64,000 nucleotides of DNA from Polychytrium aggregatum (lineage: Eukaryota > Chytridiomycota > Chytridiomycetes > Polychytriales). This document shows, piece by piece, positions 54,154 through 64,000 of the stretch. The stretch's first letter is position 1. Each line of letters starts with the position of its first letter. The stretch is taken from contig NW_026516229.1 of assembly GCF_025602895.1 (NCBI RefSeq), positions 521,144 through 585,143 of the forward strand. Direction: 5' to 3'. The translations under genes and the position numbers were made by a program. The notes under the pieces are model-generated. The model was not told the DNA's origin. It made no database searches and saw only the letters and a list, made by a program, of their open reading frames with translations.

Positions 54154-55916
54154 ATGACAGCGACCACCCCAAGAGCCTCGCTGCTGTCGCCGATCCTGGC
54201 CGTCTTGGCCGCCGACTGGCCCCTTGTGCTGTTGCTCATTTTCGGAGGATGCTGCTCGAATGTCTTTACACTCGAGGTCTTGATCAGGTAGCCAAGCATC
54301 GGGGCATCTAAACACCTGCACACTTGAGCCTCTGAGCACTCTATATTGCAGCAGACCTTGCTCTCCATCGCCGCTGTCCCCACTGTCCGCAGGCAGCTGT
54401 TTGCCGCAAACGTAGTCGCATGATGATGGCTGACCGCTTCCCTCGATCCGACACCTTCGTTCTGTTCCATCGTGATGACGCAGTGACCAGCCCAAAAGTG
54501 GAGACCTGATCACATTTGCGCAGTTTCTGCTGGTTGCAGTAGAGGGTGCATTCAGCATGATCGAGCGTGCGCCCAGCGGCTCGCTCTTGCCGTTGGCCAT
54601 CAAGCAGAGCAAGATCCCGCTCTCTCGCTATGCGGTCATGGTCACCATATTCTTCCTAGTCTCGGTCTTGAACAACCAAGCGCTATCATATGACATACCA
54701 GTACCGCTTCACATCATCTTTCGATCAGCCTCGCTGCTTGCAAGCATGCTCGTTGGCTGGCTGTTCTTTAGCAAACGGTAGAGTCCACAAGCCCCTGGCG
54801 CTGGCCGCTGGTCGAGCCGCTGGCAACGCTTTTGAATGCTGCTGACAAGCTTGCCCCGACATTCGCCTCGGTTGGGCTGCAATCATGACTGCGACTCTGA
54901 ATCGCTTCTCTCCTGAATTCAGTTTCACATTCCAACAGATCCTGGGCACCTCGCTGATCACAGCCGGCATTGTCACAGCCACATTTGCCTCATCCAAGAG
55001 TCAATCGCACCAGTCCGTCAGTGCCGAGGGCATTTGGAGCTCAAAGTTCCTGATGGGCATCGCCATTATGACGATCGGTGTCATTCTGGCTTGTGTTCTC
55101 GGTCAGGTTCAGCAGTCCACCTACAGCAAGTATGGCAGTGCCTGGCGAGAGAGCCTGTTCTTCACCCATGCCCTATCCCTGCCCGGGTTCCTCTTCGTTG
55201 CCCCGAGCATCCTGCAGAGCGTCGAGATCTTCAATCGCAGCCCGATGATGTCACTGGCGCAGTACTTCAATCTCGGGCCCTCTACGGATTCCTTGCTTGC
55301 GCCTTTTGTGGGCTTCAATCTCGATTTCAAGCTGCCCAAGCTGTGGATCTTCCTGATCCTGAACAGCGTCACCCAGTGTAAGCCTCCTCTAACGATCGAG
55401 CAGTTGTGTCGATCTGCTGGACCTCGATGCGCTGTGTCCGCATCTGTCCTGCGGGAGGGCCCACAACGACACGGATACCCCGCCCAAGGTCTGCATTCGG
55501 TTAACCCTTCAACATATTCAACTTTCATACTGAACTTCTTGCTGGCGGCCGTCTCTCCATCGACGGACAGATGTGTGCATCTCGGGTGTTCACAAGCTGG
55601 CATCGATGACTTCGCCCGTTACCGTCAACCTGGTAAGTGCTGATCCCGCACTGGTTCGTCACGATGCAGCAAGAGACCCATCAAGCCGCCTCACAACCCA
55701 AAATCAATGACACCGTTGCTCCCACAGGTCTTGAGCGTCCGCAAGCTTGTATCGCTTTGCCTCTCGATCTACATCTTCAAGAACCCGTTCACAAGCTACC
55801 ACTGGCTGGGTGTCTTTGCCGTTGCGGTCGGAACGGCGCTGTACATGACTGCATCCCAGTCTGCGAGCCATCAGCCTGTTCGTCCATTGAAGCCAAAGGC
55901 GACCAAGGAAGACTGA
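54154..55916 (+). CDS. YEA4: Nucleotide-sugar transporter, SLC35B4/Yea4 type (UDP-GlcNAc / UDP-xylose)
   Basis: Predicted multi-span ER/Golgi antiporter that brings UDP-sugars into the lumen for cell-wall and glycan synthesis. Exons: 54154-54287, 54484-54777, 54923-55377, 55571-55632, 55728-55916; total 377 aa, in line with the family length (about 330-380). Family blocks in order: N-terminal LIFGGCCSNVFTLE, DLITFAQF, the loop PLAIKQSKIPLSRYAVMV, VLNNQALSYDIPVPLHIIFRS, FQQILGTSLITAGI, ILACVLGQVQQSTYSKYG, then TQYVCISGVHKLAS with TSPVTVNLVLSVRK and the last helices with SIYIFKNPFTSYHWLGV. The C-terminus is Lys-rich (KPKATKED), which may act as an ER-type retention signal (inference). The 62-nt exon 4 restores TQYVCI only with the chosen phase. 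UDP-GlcNAc versus UDP-xylose specificity cannot be read here. Confidence 0.93.
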
Positions 55917-56601
55917 TCGTCGATTGCGAGCTGCGAGCTGCGACCAGAAACTGCATCTTGAGGATGGAATACGTATGTATGCTGATAAACGACCTATAAT
56001 ACATTCATTTCAGAGCAAAGGAGCGTCCAAATACTGTGGATGAGAGATACCTTGTTTCGTGAGCAGTGTCACTCAATGGAAGCCACTCAATGGGACCCAC
56101 TCGATGGGAGTCCATCGATCGGGTCCCTTCGAATCATCGCACCGCCGTCGACAATCCCGTTTCTCTGGTGCTGGAGCTGCTCGAAATCCACGAGGATTCA
56201 CCGACAACGGGACTGGAGGCATATCCCTTGTCCTGCTTCGATGAGATGGACGATGGATGTGTATTCGATTCACAAGTAGCAACGCCGAATACACACTGGT
56301 GTGCCTCGTTCATGTTGCAGGCGCCGAAAGTGTGGTTCGCATTCGGCTCGATGTGTGAGCATCCAAAATACGACGGCAGCGAGTGCACATTGTCAGGCCT
56401 CGGCATCACAGGGGATAGGTACCGACTACTCTGACTGGCCTGCGAGCGCTGCACTCCGTTCGGGATTCCATCATCAACACCACATCACACCACACCGTGC
56501 ACGATCATGAGCACGGGCTGCCTGCTTCGCGAGTGCATCTGTATTGGGGGGTACGACCGTAGTTTCGACAGGTGCGCTCGCTCGTGTTGAGTGGCGTGCG
56601 G
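55917..56601. other. Convergent intergenic region between the transporter and CHD1
   Basis: 3' flanks of both genes. An AATGGGA/GATGGGA-type short repeat lies near 56080-56130. No gene supported. Confidence 0.5.
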
Positions 56602-59600
56602 TCAAGCTCTATCCCGGCTCCTCTCCTGGTCTGGCCCCTTCTCGCTATCCTTGTTGTCCTTGCCCTTCTCATCGCGATCTCGGTTCCGGTGATGCTCTTT
56701 CTCGCGCTCTCGGTCCTTGGCTCGGTCTCGATCCTTCTCGCGGTCTCGGTCTTTGTCCCGGGCTCGGTCTCGGTCCCGCTCGTGGCTGCTCTTTTCTCGA
56801 TCGCGGTCGCGGGGCCGGTCGCGGTCCCTGGTCTTCTCCCGGTCCCGGTCCTTGTCGCGATGGCTATCGCCCCGGTCCTTCTCGCGGTGAGAGTCCCGAT
56901 CTCGATCGCGGTGAGAGTCCTTCTCCTTATGCTCCCGGTCGCGCTCGCGATCCCGTTCACGGTGATCTCGATCCCGGTGGTCTCGATCTCGGTCTCGGTC
57001 TCGGTCGCGCTCTCGATCGCGCTCACGGTCCTTCTCTTTGCTTCGGGACTTATCCTTGCCGTCGTCATGGGCCTTGGCGGCGTCGCCGTGGTCAGCAGCA
57101 GAGGACGACCGGTGGTGTTCCGGAGTGCTGCTCTGGTGATCGTTGTGGCTGTGGATATCCTTGCCCGCGTCGCCTTTGCCGTCTTTGGCTGTGGTCTTGA
57201 CAGGGGTGTGGGCGCTGTCTCGTCGAGTTCGCTCGGCACTCCGGCTGCGCTCTCGGCGTCGGCTTTCAGACTTGCGATCTGTGCTTCGCTCCCTCGATCG
57301 CGAGCGTCGACGGCCGCCATCGGATGAGCGTCTGTGCGGGCTGCGAGACCGCGATCGGCTGCGGGATGGGCGGTGGCGCGGCTTCTGTCGGGACTTGCTC
57401 GATCGATCAGGCGACCGCTCTCGCTCGCGCTTGCGTTTGATGTCGTCGGGGTTTCGTTCCTTGATCGTGACAACCGCGGTGTTCTTGGGTTGCTCGGCGT
57501 CGGTCTTGCGCTCGGCTTCGCGCTTCTTGGGCAAGGCTGGGCTGTCCGGTACCACCGCTCGCTCGCTTCGCTTTGAGTCGTCGGTCCGATCGTCGTTGCC
57601 GGTGTTAGCATTAGCATTAGAATTGACATTGGGATTGGGATTGGCATTGGCCTTGGCATTGGGATTGGCATTGGCATGGGCGCTGGCGCTGGCTACGGGC
57701 TCAGGCAACGAGGCGACGGTTGGTGTCGAGGCAGCCACCTTCAGGTAGAGCTCGCGGAACTTCTCGGCTGAGATTGTCGTCGGCCAGAACCAGCTCGCAA
57801 ATTTCCACAGGTGTCGCTCGCGGGCAGCTCGGAGCTTGCCATCTGCTATCGCGCGGATGACCTCCTCGATGTGGCCGCCAATCTTGCCCATGCAAGTCTT
57901 GATAAACAGAGCCTTTTGCTGCCGTGACAGATCGTTCGACTTTTTGTTCAGCCCCTTCAGCTCGGCCCGCACGGGGCGCATAATCTCCTTGCATTCCAGC
58001 TCATCCATGGACTCGGAGAGCGACGAGCCGTCTGATTCACTGTCGCTGCGGCGGCCGGCCGACGGCTTGCCCGCCCGGGACGAGCCTGTTGCCTCGGACA
58101 TGGACGCATCTGCATTGGAAACCGGGCCGCCATCGGTATCTCTCCGACGAGCACGGTTCTGGCTGTCTTTGGAGGGGGTGCGCTCGGCTCGGGGGTGACG
58201 CTTGCGCGAGTTCTTGTCGCCTGGCTTGTCCGCAGAGCCGTTGGGCGAGGCCTCGACATCCCCTTTGGCCCTGATCTTGCTCGAGAGGCTGGGTCGCTTT
58301 GCCGTCGCCGCGGCCTTCCTGGCAGGGCCATCCGACCGGACAAGCTTCCGGAGCTCCTGCTCCTCCTTGAGTACCTTGAGCAGATACTCGCCACGGCGCT
58401 GAAGGTGCAGGCTCTTTGGCAGGTTTTTCTCGCCCTTTTCGTTGCCGTTTTGGGCTGCGGTCTCGTCCTCGCCTGAGGTAGACAGGAAGAACTTGTGCTT
58501 GAAGCCCAGACTTGAGTCTTGCTGGATCAGGTCCCACGAGCCAAACCCGTGCCGGTATATGCCAACCAGCAGCATGGCATCGTCCTTGGGCAGCCACGTG
58601 CACTTCCAGTCGCGGACGGGCTTGATCTCGGAGTTGAGTCGGAAGCCGTCGTGGTTCTTGATTTCCTTCATGCGCTGATTGAGGGTCGTTAGATCGCGGA
58701 CACGCTGCACAACCTGCCCAGCATTGATGGGGCTCACGCCCTCGAATGTCACCGGAACCATCTTGCTTTTGGTCTTGAGGGTCGGATCGCGGTCGGTGCC
58801 GGTGAAGCCCAGGGCCTCGATGCAGGCGTCGATCAGCCGATTCAGGGTGGCTGTGACAAACTCGGGGTCCTTGTCCTCGAGCTCGGCGTCCTTGGCAATG
58901 TCGTCGTACCGTTCTTCGACGTCGCCGAAGCGAAGCAGCGCCTTGTAGAGCGCGCGAACGTCCTTCTCGGTGAGCGTGGTGGCATCGGACTCAGTGCCGC
59001 TGCTGCGCTTGGCCTTCTTCTTGGCGCCGCTGGCCGACCGCCGCTTGCGCTTCTTGGACTGATCGTCGTCGTCGTCAGCGCCGTCGACGCCGTCGTTGAT
59101 GTAGGTCATGCCCTGGACTCGGGCCTGCCGGGGAATCAACATCTCGAGCTCGGCCTTCCGGCGCTCTTCCTCCTCCGCCGCAATGGCCTGCCGGCGCTCC
59201 TGCTCTGGTATAATATCGTCCCAGTTGAGCTGGTTGACCTCGACGTCGGCAACTCGCCACTGCTCCAGGAACTCGGCGCTACCTTCGGTTGCACCTTGAG
59301 CCTCGCCCTCGGTGACCTGATGTTCGGCCCGCGACAGGATCTCGTCGAGGTTCATTTCCTCAAGCTTGTTGGAGGGGCCCTGGGCGCCCTCCTCGCCTTC
59401 TTCGCTGTGTTGCTTGAACAGGTTCTGGGCACCAAAGCGAAGGATGGTCTGCAGCTCCTCCTTGCTGGTTTCGTCCTTTTTGGAGACATGACTCTTGTCG
59501 ATCAGAGTCTCTCCAGAAGTATCCATCTGCTTGATGATACAATATTCCAGAACCATTTTCCGCTTGGCACGCTCCAAGACTTCTTCCTCGACCGTATCTT

Positions 59601-62600
59601 TCGACACGAACCGGTAGATGTTGACAGTTTTCTTCTGGCCTGAAAGGACGGGCAAGGTGTGGGATGTGAGGAGCATGAACAGGGCGCGCAGCGTGTGCGC
59701 ACAGCAAAAGCACTATGGCCGTGTCAGCCCTGGTGCTGGGTGGGTCAAAGGACAGCCTCACGAGCGATTGGAAGGTTGTTGCCTTGACCAGGCGGGCGAC
59801 TGCCTCTACCACGGAGTATACAGGTTCACATCACAGACACCTACCAATACGGTGGGCGCGGGCCATGGCTTGAAGATCTGCAGCGATCCGTTCCAGATGA
59901 CTCTGTTAGCAGCGGTACCGACCCACGTCCAGGCGCGCCTGTCGACGGCAGCGACACCGCAACGACCCGAGACTATGCCGGCCACCGAGATTCAGCCCTG
60001 AGTGAGGCCACGTATTGTCTGCTACCGTCCGCCATTGTCGCATCGCACAACATCCAACAGCCACATCAGATGTTGTCCGCAGGGGTCTGCCTGTCTTTGA
60101 TCACACCGTTTCGCACGCCTACCGTTCTGCGGGTTCCAGTCCGAATCAAAGATAATGACTGTGTCGGCGGTTTCGAGGTTGAGGCCAAGGCCACCGGCAC
60201 GAGTACTCAGCAGAAAGGCAAAATCAACACTATTCGGCGCATTGAACTGCTCCATAGCAATCTTTCGTCGCTCACTCGGAATGCTGCCGTCCAGCCGCTG
60301 GAACGGATAGTGTCGGAAGGTCAGGTAGTCGGAGAGAATGTCGAGCATCCGCACCATCTGCGAGAAGATGAGGACACGGTGGCCGCCTTCACGCAGGCGC
60401 ACCAGCAACTTGTCCAGTAGCACCATCTTGCCCGAGTTCATGATGAGCCCCCGAAGCTGCTCCTCAGGCGACTGGTCCCGCGGCTCGGCCCCATCGAACA
60501 GATACGGGTGGTTGCTGGCCTTCTTTAGTTCAACCAAAATGTTGCGCAGGAACGACTTGTCGTTCACGCCGCGACTCAGCAGCGTAAAGTTCTTTGTGAA
60601 GATAGCCTTGTAAAAGTTGAGCTGCATGGGAGAGAGGTCGACGCGCAGAATGCGCTCGGTCTTGGTCGGCATCGACTTTTCAACGTCCTTTTTGAGCCGC
60701 CGCAGCATGTGGTCCTTGAGTTTGCTCTGCAGCTCGTTGATACGCTCTTCCTGGCCCTCCTGGCCGACGGTGATGTCAAAGTCGGCAAACTCGGAGAACT
60801 TGTCGGGCATCAGGAACTGGACCAGGGCCACGAGCTCCTTGACAGTGTTCTGCAGCGGCGTGCCCGTGATGAGCAGGCGGCTGCCGGTGTGGTACTGGTT
60901 TAAAACCTGATGGAGCTGCGAGTCTTGATTCTTGAGTCGATGGGCTTCATCAACGCCAAGGAATGCCCATCGGATATTTCCAAGCTCGCCCTTGTCGTTG
61001 AGGATGCCCTCGTATGTGGTCAGCAGCACGTTGAACTTGAGCCGCGGCTCCTTGGTCTTGATGGGCATATAGAACTCGTGGTCGCGGATGATTTGCTTCG
61101 AGTTGGCGCTGCCGAGATAGACCACGGTGTTGAAGTACGGAGCCCAGTGACCAAGCTCCTTCTGCCACGAGCTGATTGTCGACAAGGGAACGACGATCAG
61201 GAAGGGGCCATAGACTTGCATAGAGTTGAACAGATATGTCATGAACGAGATGGCCTGGACGGTCTTGCCCAAGCCCATCTCGTCTGCCAGGATACCGTTC
61301 TCGTTGCGATGCCAGAGATACGCCATCCAGTTGACGCCGATGATCTGGTAGTCGCGGAGATCGCCGCCTTGGATGTAGTCGGGCTGGTCGAACTTTTTGA
61401 ACTCGGGCCGCCCCTTGGGATACTGCACGCTCTTGTGAGGGCCAAAGTTGTTCTGCTGCCGCGCCAGGAAGGCGTCGATATCGGCTTGGAACTCCTTCTG
61501 GATGTCGGCCTCGGGCTCCCACGTGGCGTGTTCGTATTCAAGATGCTTCCACTTGCACAGATACTCGGTTCCGCCATGCGGGTTGTGCGACGACGGATCC
61601 ACTTGCCGGCTCGCAATAATGCGCTCGACAGCACATAGGTCTTTCAGGTAGTTCTGGCGCATCTCCTTCTTGATATCAACCCACTCGCCATCATCCTCGT
61701 TGGCTTGCTGCTCCAGCAGCTTGCGGTAGTTTTCGACTTTCTTGAGCCCCTTGTATTTGGCCAAGCCCTCAATCGTCTCCCAAGAGTTGTGCCGATGCGA
61801 CCATCCTTTCCACTTGATCAGATACTCGATCACTGCGGGCTTGTCGCTGGGATCGTCTACCACACACAACCGGGGGGGGGGACTGGAATTAATGAATTGT
61901 GGCACTACACCACCAAGAGACAGCACTGCAATCGAAAGCTTGGCTGCCCATCGCAAGACAGCGGGCGCAAACATCGGGGACCTGCTATTCAAAGCACCTT
62001 GCAGCATACCGTCATCATCGCTTTGCTGGCTGTTGGGGCTGTCAGGACTCTGAACCGTAACGATGCGGTGATCCATGATTTGCTCGATAACCCTTCCCTC
62101 ATCTGTGGGGGTATCGATGCGTCAGCTCGGGAACAACACCTGAAGCAAAAGGTCGCTCGCCGTGTGCTGCATCGCATCGTCGTTTGGCTGTGGGCTCCAG
62201 TCGATGCGTCACATCGGCTGCACGCGTTTCACCAGGATGCCCTATCTTTGACGGAGCATCGAGCCCTCGTCCACGGCAAATGCTTGCGTTCGCTCTATAA
62301 TCCTCATGTTCTTGTGTCTGCACATCGATGTGCCCGCGCTCTTTGTTTGAACCACACTGGGCCTGGCGAGACACGCATCCATACAACCTACCGTCAGTCC
62401 GCTCGACAATGCCCTGCATCTTCCGCTTCTTCCGCGACTTTTCATAGTCAACCTCCTCCTCGTCAAAACCAAGCTCGTGGTCGAGCGCGGTCTCGTCATA
62501 GTTGGTTACGGAGCGGTGTCGGGTCGAAAAGCGCACCGTGTCGTATCGGTTCGAATCCTCATCGGCGGTTTGGCTGACCTTGCGGAGCCGGTTGACCTGT

Positions 62601-63611
62601 GACTTTTTGGTAGGGGTCTTGTTCTTTTTGGAGCTGCGCTTGGCGTTCCCCCACTCCTCGTCTTGGCTGGACGCGGATGACGGGTCGACGCTGCGGGATT
62701 CAATCTCGACGATTTCAGACTCTTCATCATCTGTATGCAGAGCTGAGAGAGGCATGGCAAGATCCGGACACGAAATCGGCGCCGGCAATTCGAAGACAAG
62801 CGCCAGTCAGCATATCGGGCTGGACATATGATCGGATATGCTCGAAAGGCCGCAGATCTGATCGCTGCGTGTTGTGGCGGATCGCACTGTCGCTGGTGGC
62901 ACCCTGGATTCCAACAGGACATTTGTGGCAAAAGCCATACAGAAACAGCAGCACCAGATCCCTCGGAGGCCATGAGTCGCGAGCAAGCATCGCAGCAATC
63001 GCTGTCAAGCTTACCCCTTGTGCCTCTTCCGTTTTTCTTGAGCCTGATGGGGGTCTTGGATGCCTTGGGCTTGGAGCGGGACGCATTCCTTTTCTTTTTG
63101 TGTCGGCCGTGGTAGTCGCCATCAGAATCCGATGGGCTATTTTCCGACTCTTGATCATCCTGCAACAAAGGCCCGTCTGTAAGTGAGAGCGGCGCTGCCA
63201 GCAAAGCCTTCCTTTCAGGACCGTCATTGAATCGGAGCTCGCTGGTACGGGATCAACAACGGGCGATCCGTGGGCATTGGAGAGGAAAGTGCCGAGCACA
63301 TGTCCGCGTAATCCGCTGCTGGAGATGCTACTTGTAGTTCGCGAGTCTTCCTGGCCAGCATTGCATGCGCAAGGCATCGCCGACTCCTTCTGCAAGACCG
63401 AGCGCCTCCGAGGGCTATTCTCTCATTCAGATATCGGATTGGCCAGCGCGCACCAGGTTCATAGTGGGAACTTACGATGTAGCGCACGGGATTCCGCCGA
63501 TCCCGGCCAGATCGCCTCAGCCCATAGAGTTCCGCATCATACTTGTCATCTCCAGTTCCAAACTTGAATCTTTGTCGTCGCTTGGGCTTGGGCTGCGGGT
63601 GGTCATCGTCA

Positions 63612-63643
<32 letters not shown>

Positions 63644-63904
63644 CTCCTCGTCCTCTTCATCGTCGTCGCGCCTGTGGGGCCGTGCATTCGGGCGGCCGAC
63701 GGGATCGCTGCTCTCGTGGACATTGGCAATCTCGTCCGGCTCATAGTCCGAGTCCGAGTCGTGGCCATTCGGCCGATGCGAGGCCGATCGCGCAAGGGTG
63801 TCGTTGGAGTCTACCGAGCCAGATCGAGAAGTGGCTCCTGTGGCAACCTGGTAGTCGTTGTCCGAGCTGAAGATGGATTCGTCGTCGTCGTCGTCTACAT
63901 CCAT
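56602..63904 (-). CDS. CHD1: CHD1-family chromatin remodeling ATPase
   Basis: Predicted nuclear SNF2-type remodeler that spaces nucleosomes in transcribed genes. Exons on the minus strand: 63904-63476, 63159-63015, 62730-62392, 62102-61998, 61856-60123, 59877-59845 (33 nt), 59639-56602; phases agree, 1940 aa (yeast Chd1 about 1470). N-terminus acidic with a poly-Asp run near 63600-63660. Tandem chromodomains at about 305-380 (EYLIKWKGWSHRHNSWE) and 405-470 (EYLCKWKHLEYEHATWE). ATPase: DEMGLGKT (about 530), DEAH (about 642), LITGTPLQN, then the C-lobe STRAGGLGLNL and, in the microexon, QAMARAHRIGQ (motif VI). SANT-SLIDE-like region about 1150-1290 (DWKCTWLPKDDAMLLVGIYRHG) and a DUF4208/CHCT helical domain about 1480-1550. 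The last 280 or so residues are Arg-Asp/Arg-Glu/Arg-Ser repeats, unlike yeast Chd1. The start was chosen at the ATG before the acidic MDVDDDDDES. Confidence 0.95.
57601..57685. repeat. Coding hexanucleotide repeat (GGCATT-type) in CHD1
   Basis: Degenerate six-base units encode an Asn-Ala/Asn-Pro stretch in the CHD1 C-terminal linker (read on the minus strand). Confidence 0.75.
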
Positions 63905-64000
63905 AGCTGTGTGGAGGCACAAAAGCGGAGCCAAGTCAGCACCAGAGTATCGAACCGATAAGGAGTGATGAATCATCGAGGCCCCTCGGCATGTATCTGA
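63905..64000. other. CHD1 upstream flank, cut by the window edge
   Basis: 96 bases of presumed CHD1 5' leader. The frame stays open upstream for 24 codons to an ATG at 63976, but the acidic start at 63904 is preferred. Confidence 0.4.

Noticed and set aside
53684-54311. Open frames with FIRSFVHS repeats
   Set aside because: Direct translation of the (TTCATTCG)16 array, open in all three frames because the unit lacks stops.
62540-62570. GGTTCGAATCC match to a tRNA B box
   Set aside because: Lies in a CHD1 coding exon; no acceptor, D or anticodon stems surround it.

Overview
The window is eukaryotic nuclear DNA, most likely from an early-diverging (zoosporic, chytrid-like) fungus. The evidence is GC-rich sequence, many short GT-AG introns (78-701 bp) per gene, a Yak1-type kinase, a CRIB-bearing WASP protein, a Chd1 remodeler, an adenylate-forming reductase, and chromodomain-bearing Ty3/Gypsy retrotransposons. 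The placement is inference from gene content, not from a search.

Layout. 1-2189: low-complexity, pyrimidine-rich upstream DNA. 2190-11012 (+): YAK1-like kinase, 11 exons, predicted 2110 aa. 12039-16691 (+): A-T-R adenylate-forming reductase, 11 exons including a 13-nt microexon, with one extra base that breaks the frame near 15746. 17327-20319 (+): WASP homolog, 9 exons, 549 aa. 20750-20841 (-): intron-containing tRNA-Ile(UAU). 21846-40809 (+): a secreted/membrane SH3 protein gene whose coding sequence is cut twice by LTR retrotransposons. 42295-48013 (+): a further intact retrotransposon. 48248-50303 (+): Ser-rich protein of unknown function. 50818-53518 (-): FCP1-like HAD phosphatase, 6 exons. 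54154-55916 (+): SLC35B4/Yea4-type nucleotide-sugar transporter, 5 exons, 377 aa. 56602-63904 (-): CHD1, 7 exons, 1940 aa. For each multi-exon model other than 48248-50303 the exon lengths sum to a multiple of three; the reductase model does so only when one base is removed from a G4 run.

Retrotransposons. Four copies (A, B, C, D) of one chromovirus are present. A (22457-28175, minus), B (28717-40168, minus, split) and D (42295-48013, plus) are each 5719 bp with 466-bp LTRs. C (31739-37466, plus) is nested in B and is 5728 bp because of nine single-base insertions confined to its 5' half. All four have clean 5-bp target duplications (TATCT, CCGCC, GTTGG, GTATC). Removing A, B (with C) and one copy of each duplication restores a continuous 525-codon host gene. 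The gag start codon straddles the LTR/primer-binding-site junction. Gag and pol are joined by a -1 overlap holding a G GGA AAC slippery heptamer, a 5-nt spacer and a 9-bp stem.

Other themes: small tandem repeats sit repeatedly in introns and promoters (4, 6, 8, 9, 13, 14 and 18-bp units), and several genes use microexons (13, 17, 24, 33 nt), one followed by a GC-AG intron. The host genes are unrelated housekeeping, signalling and cytoskeleton genes; I see no functional cluster.
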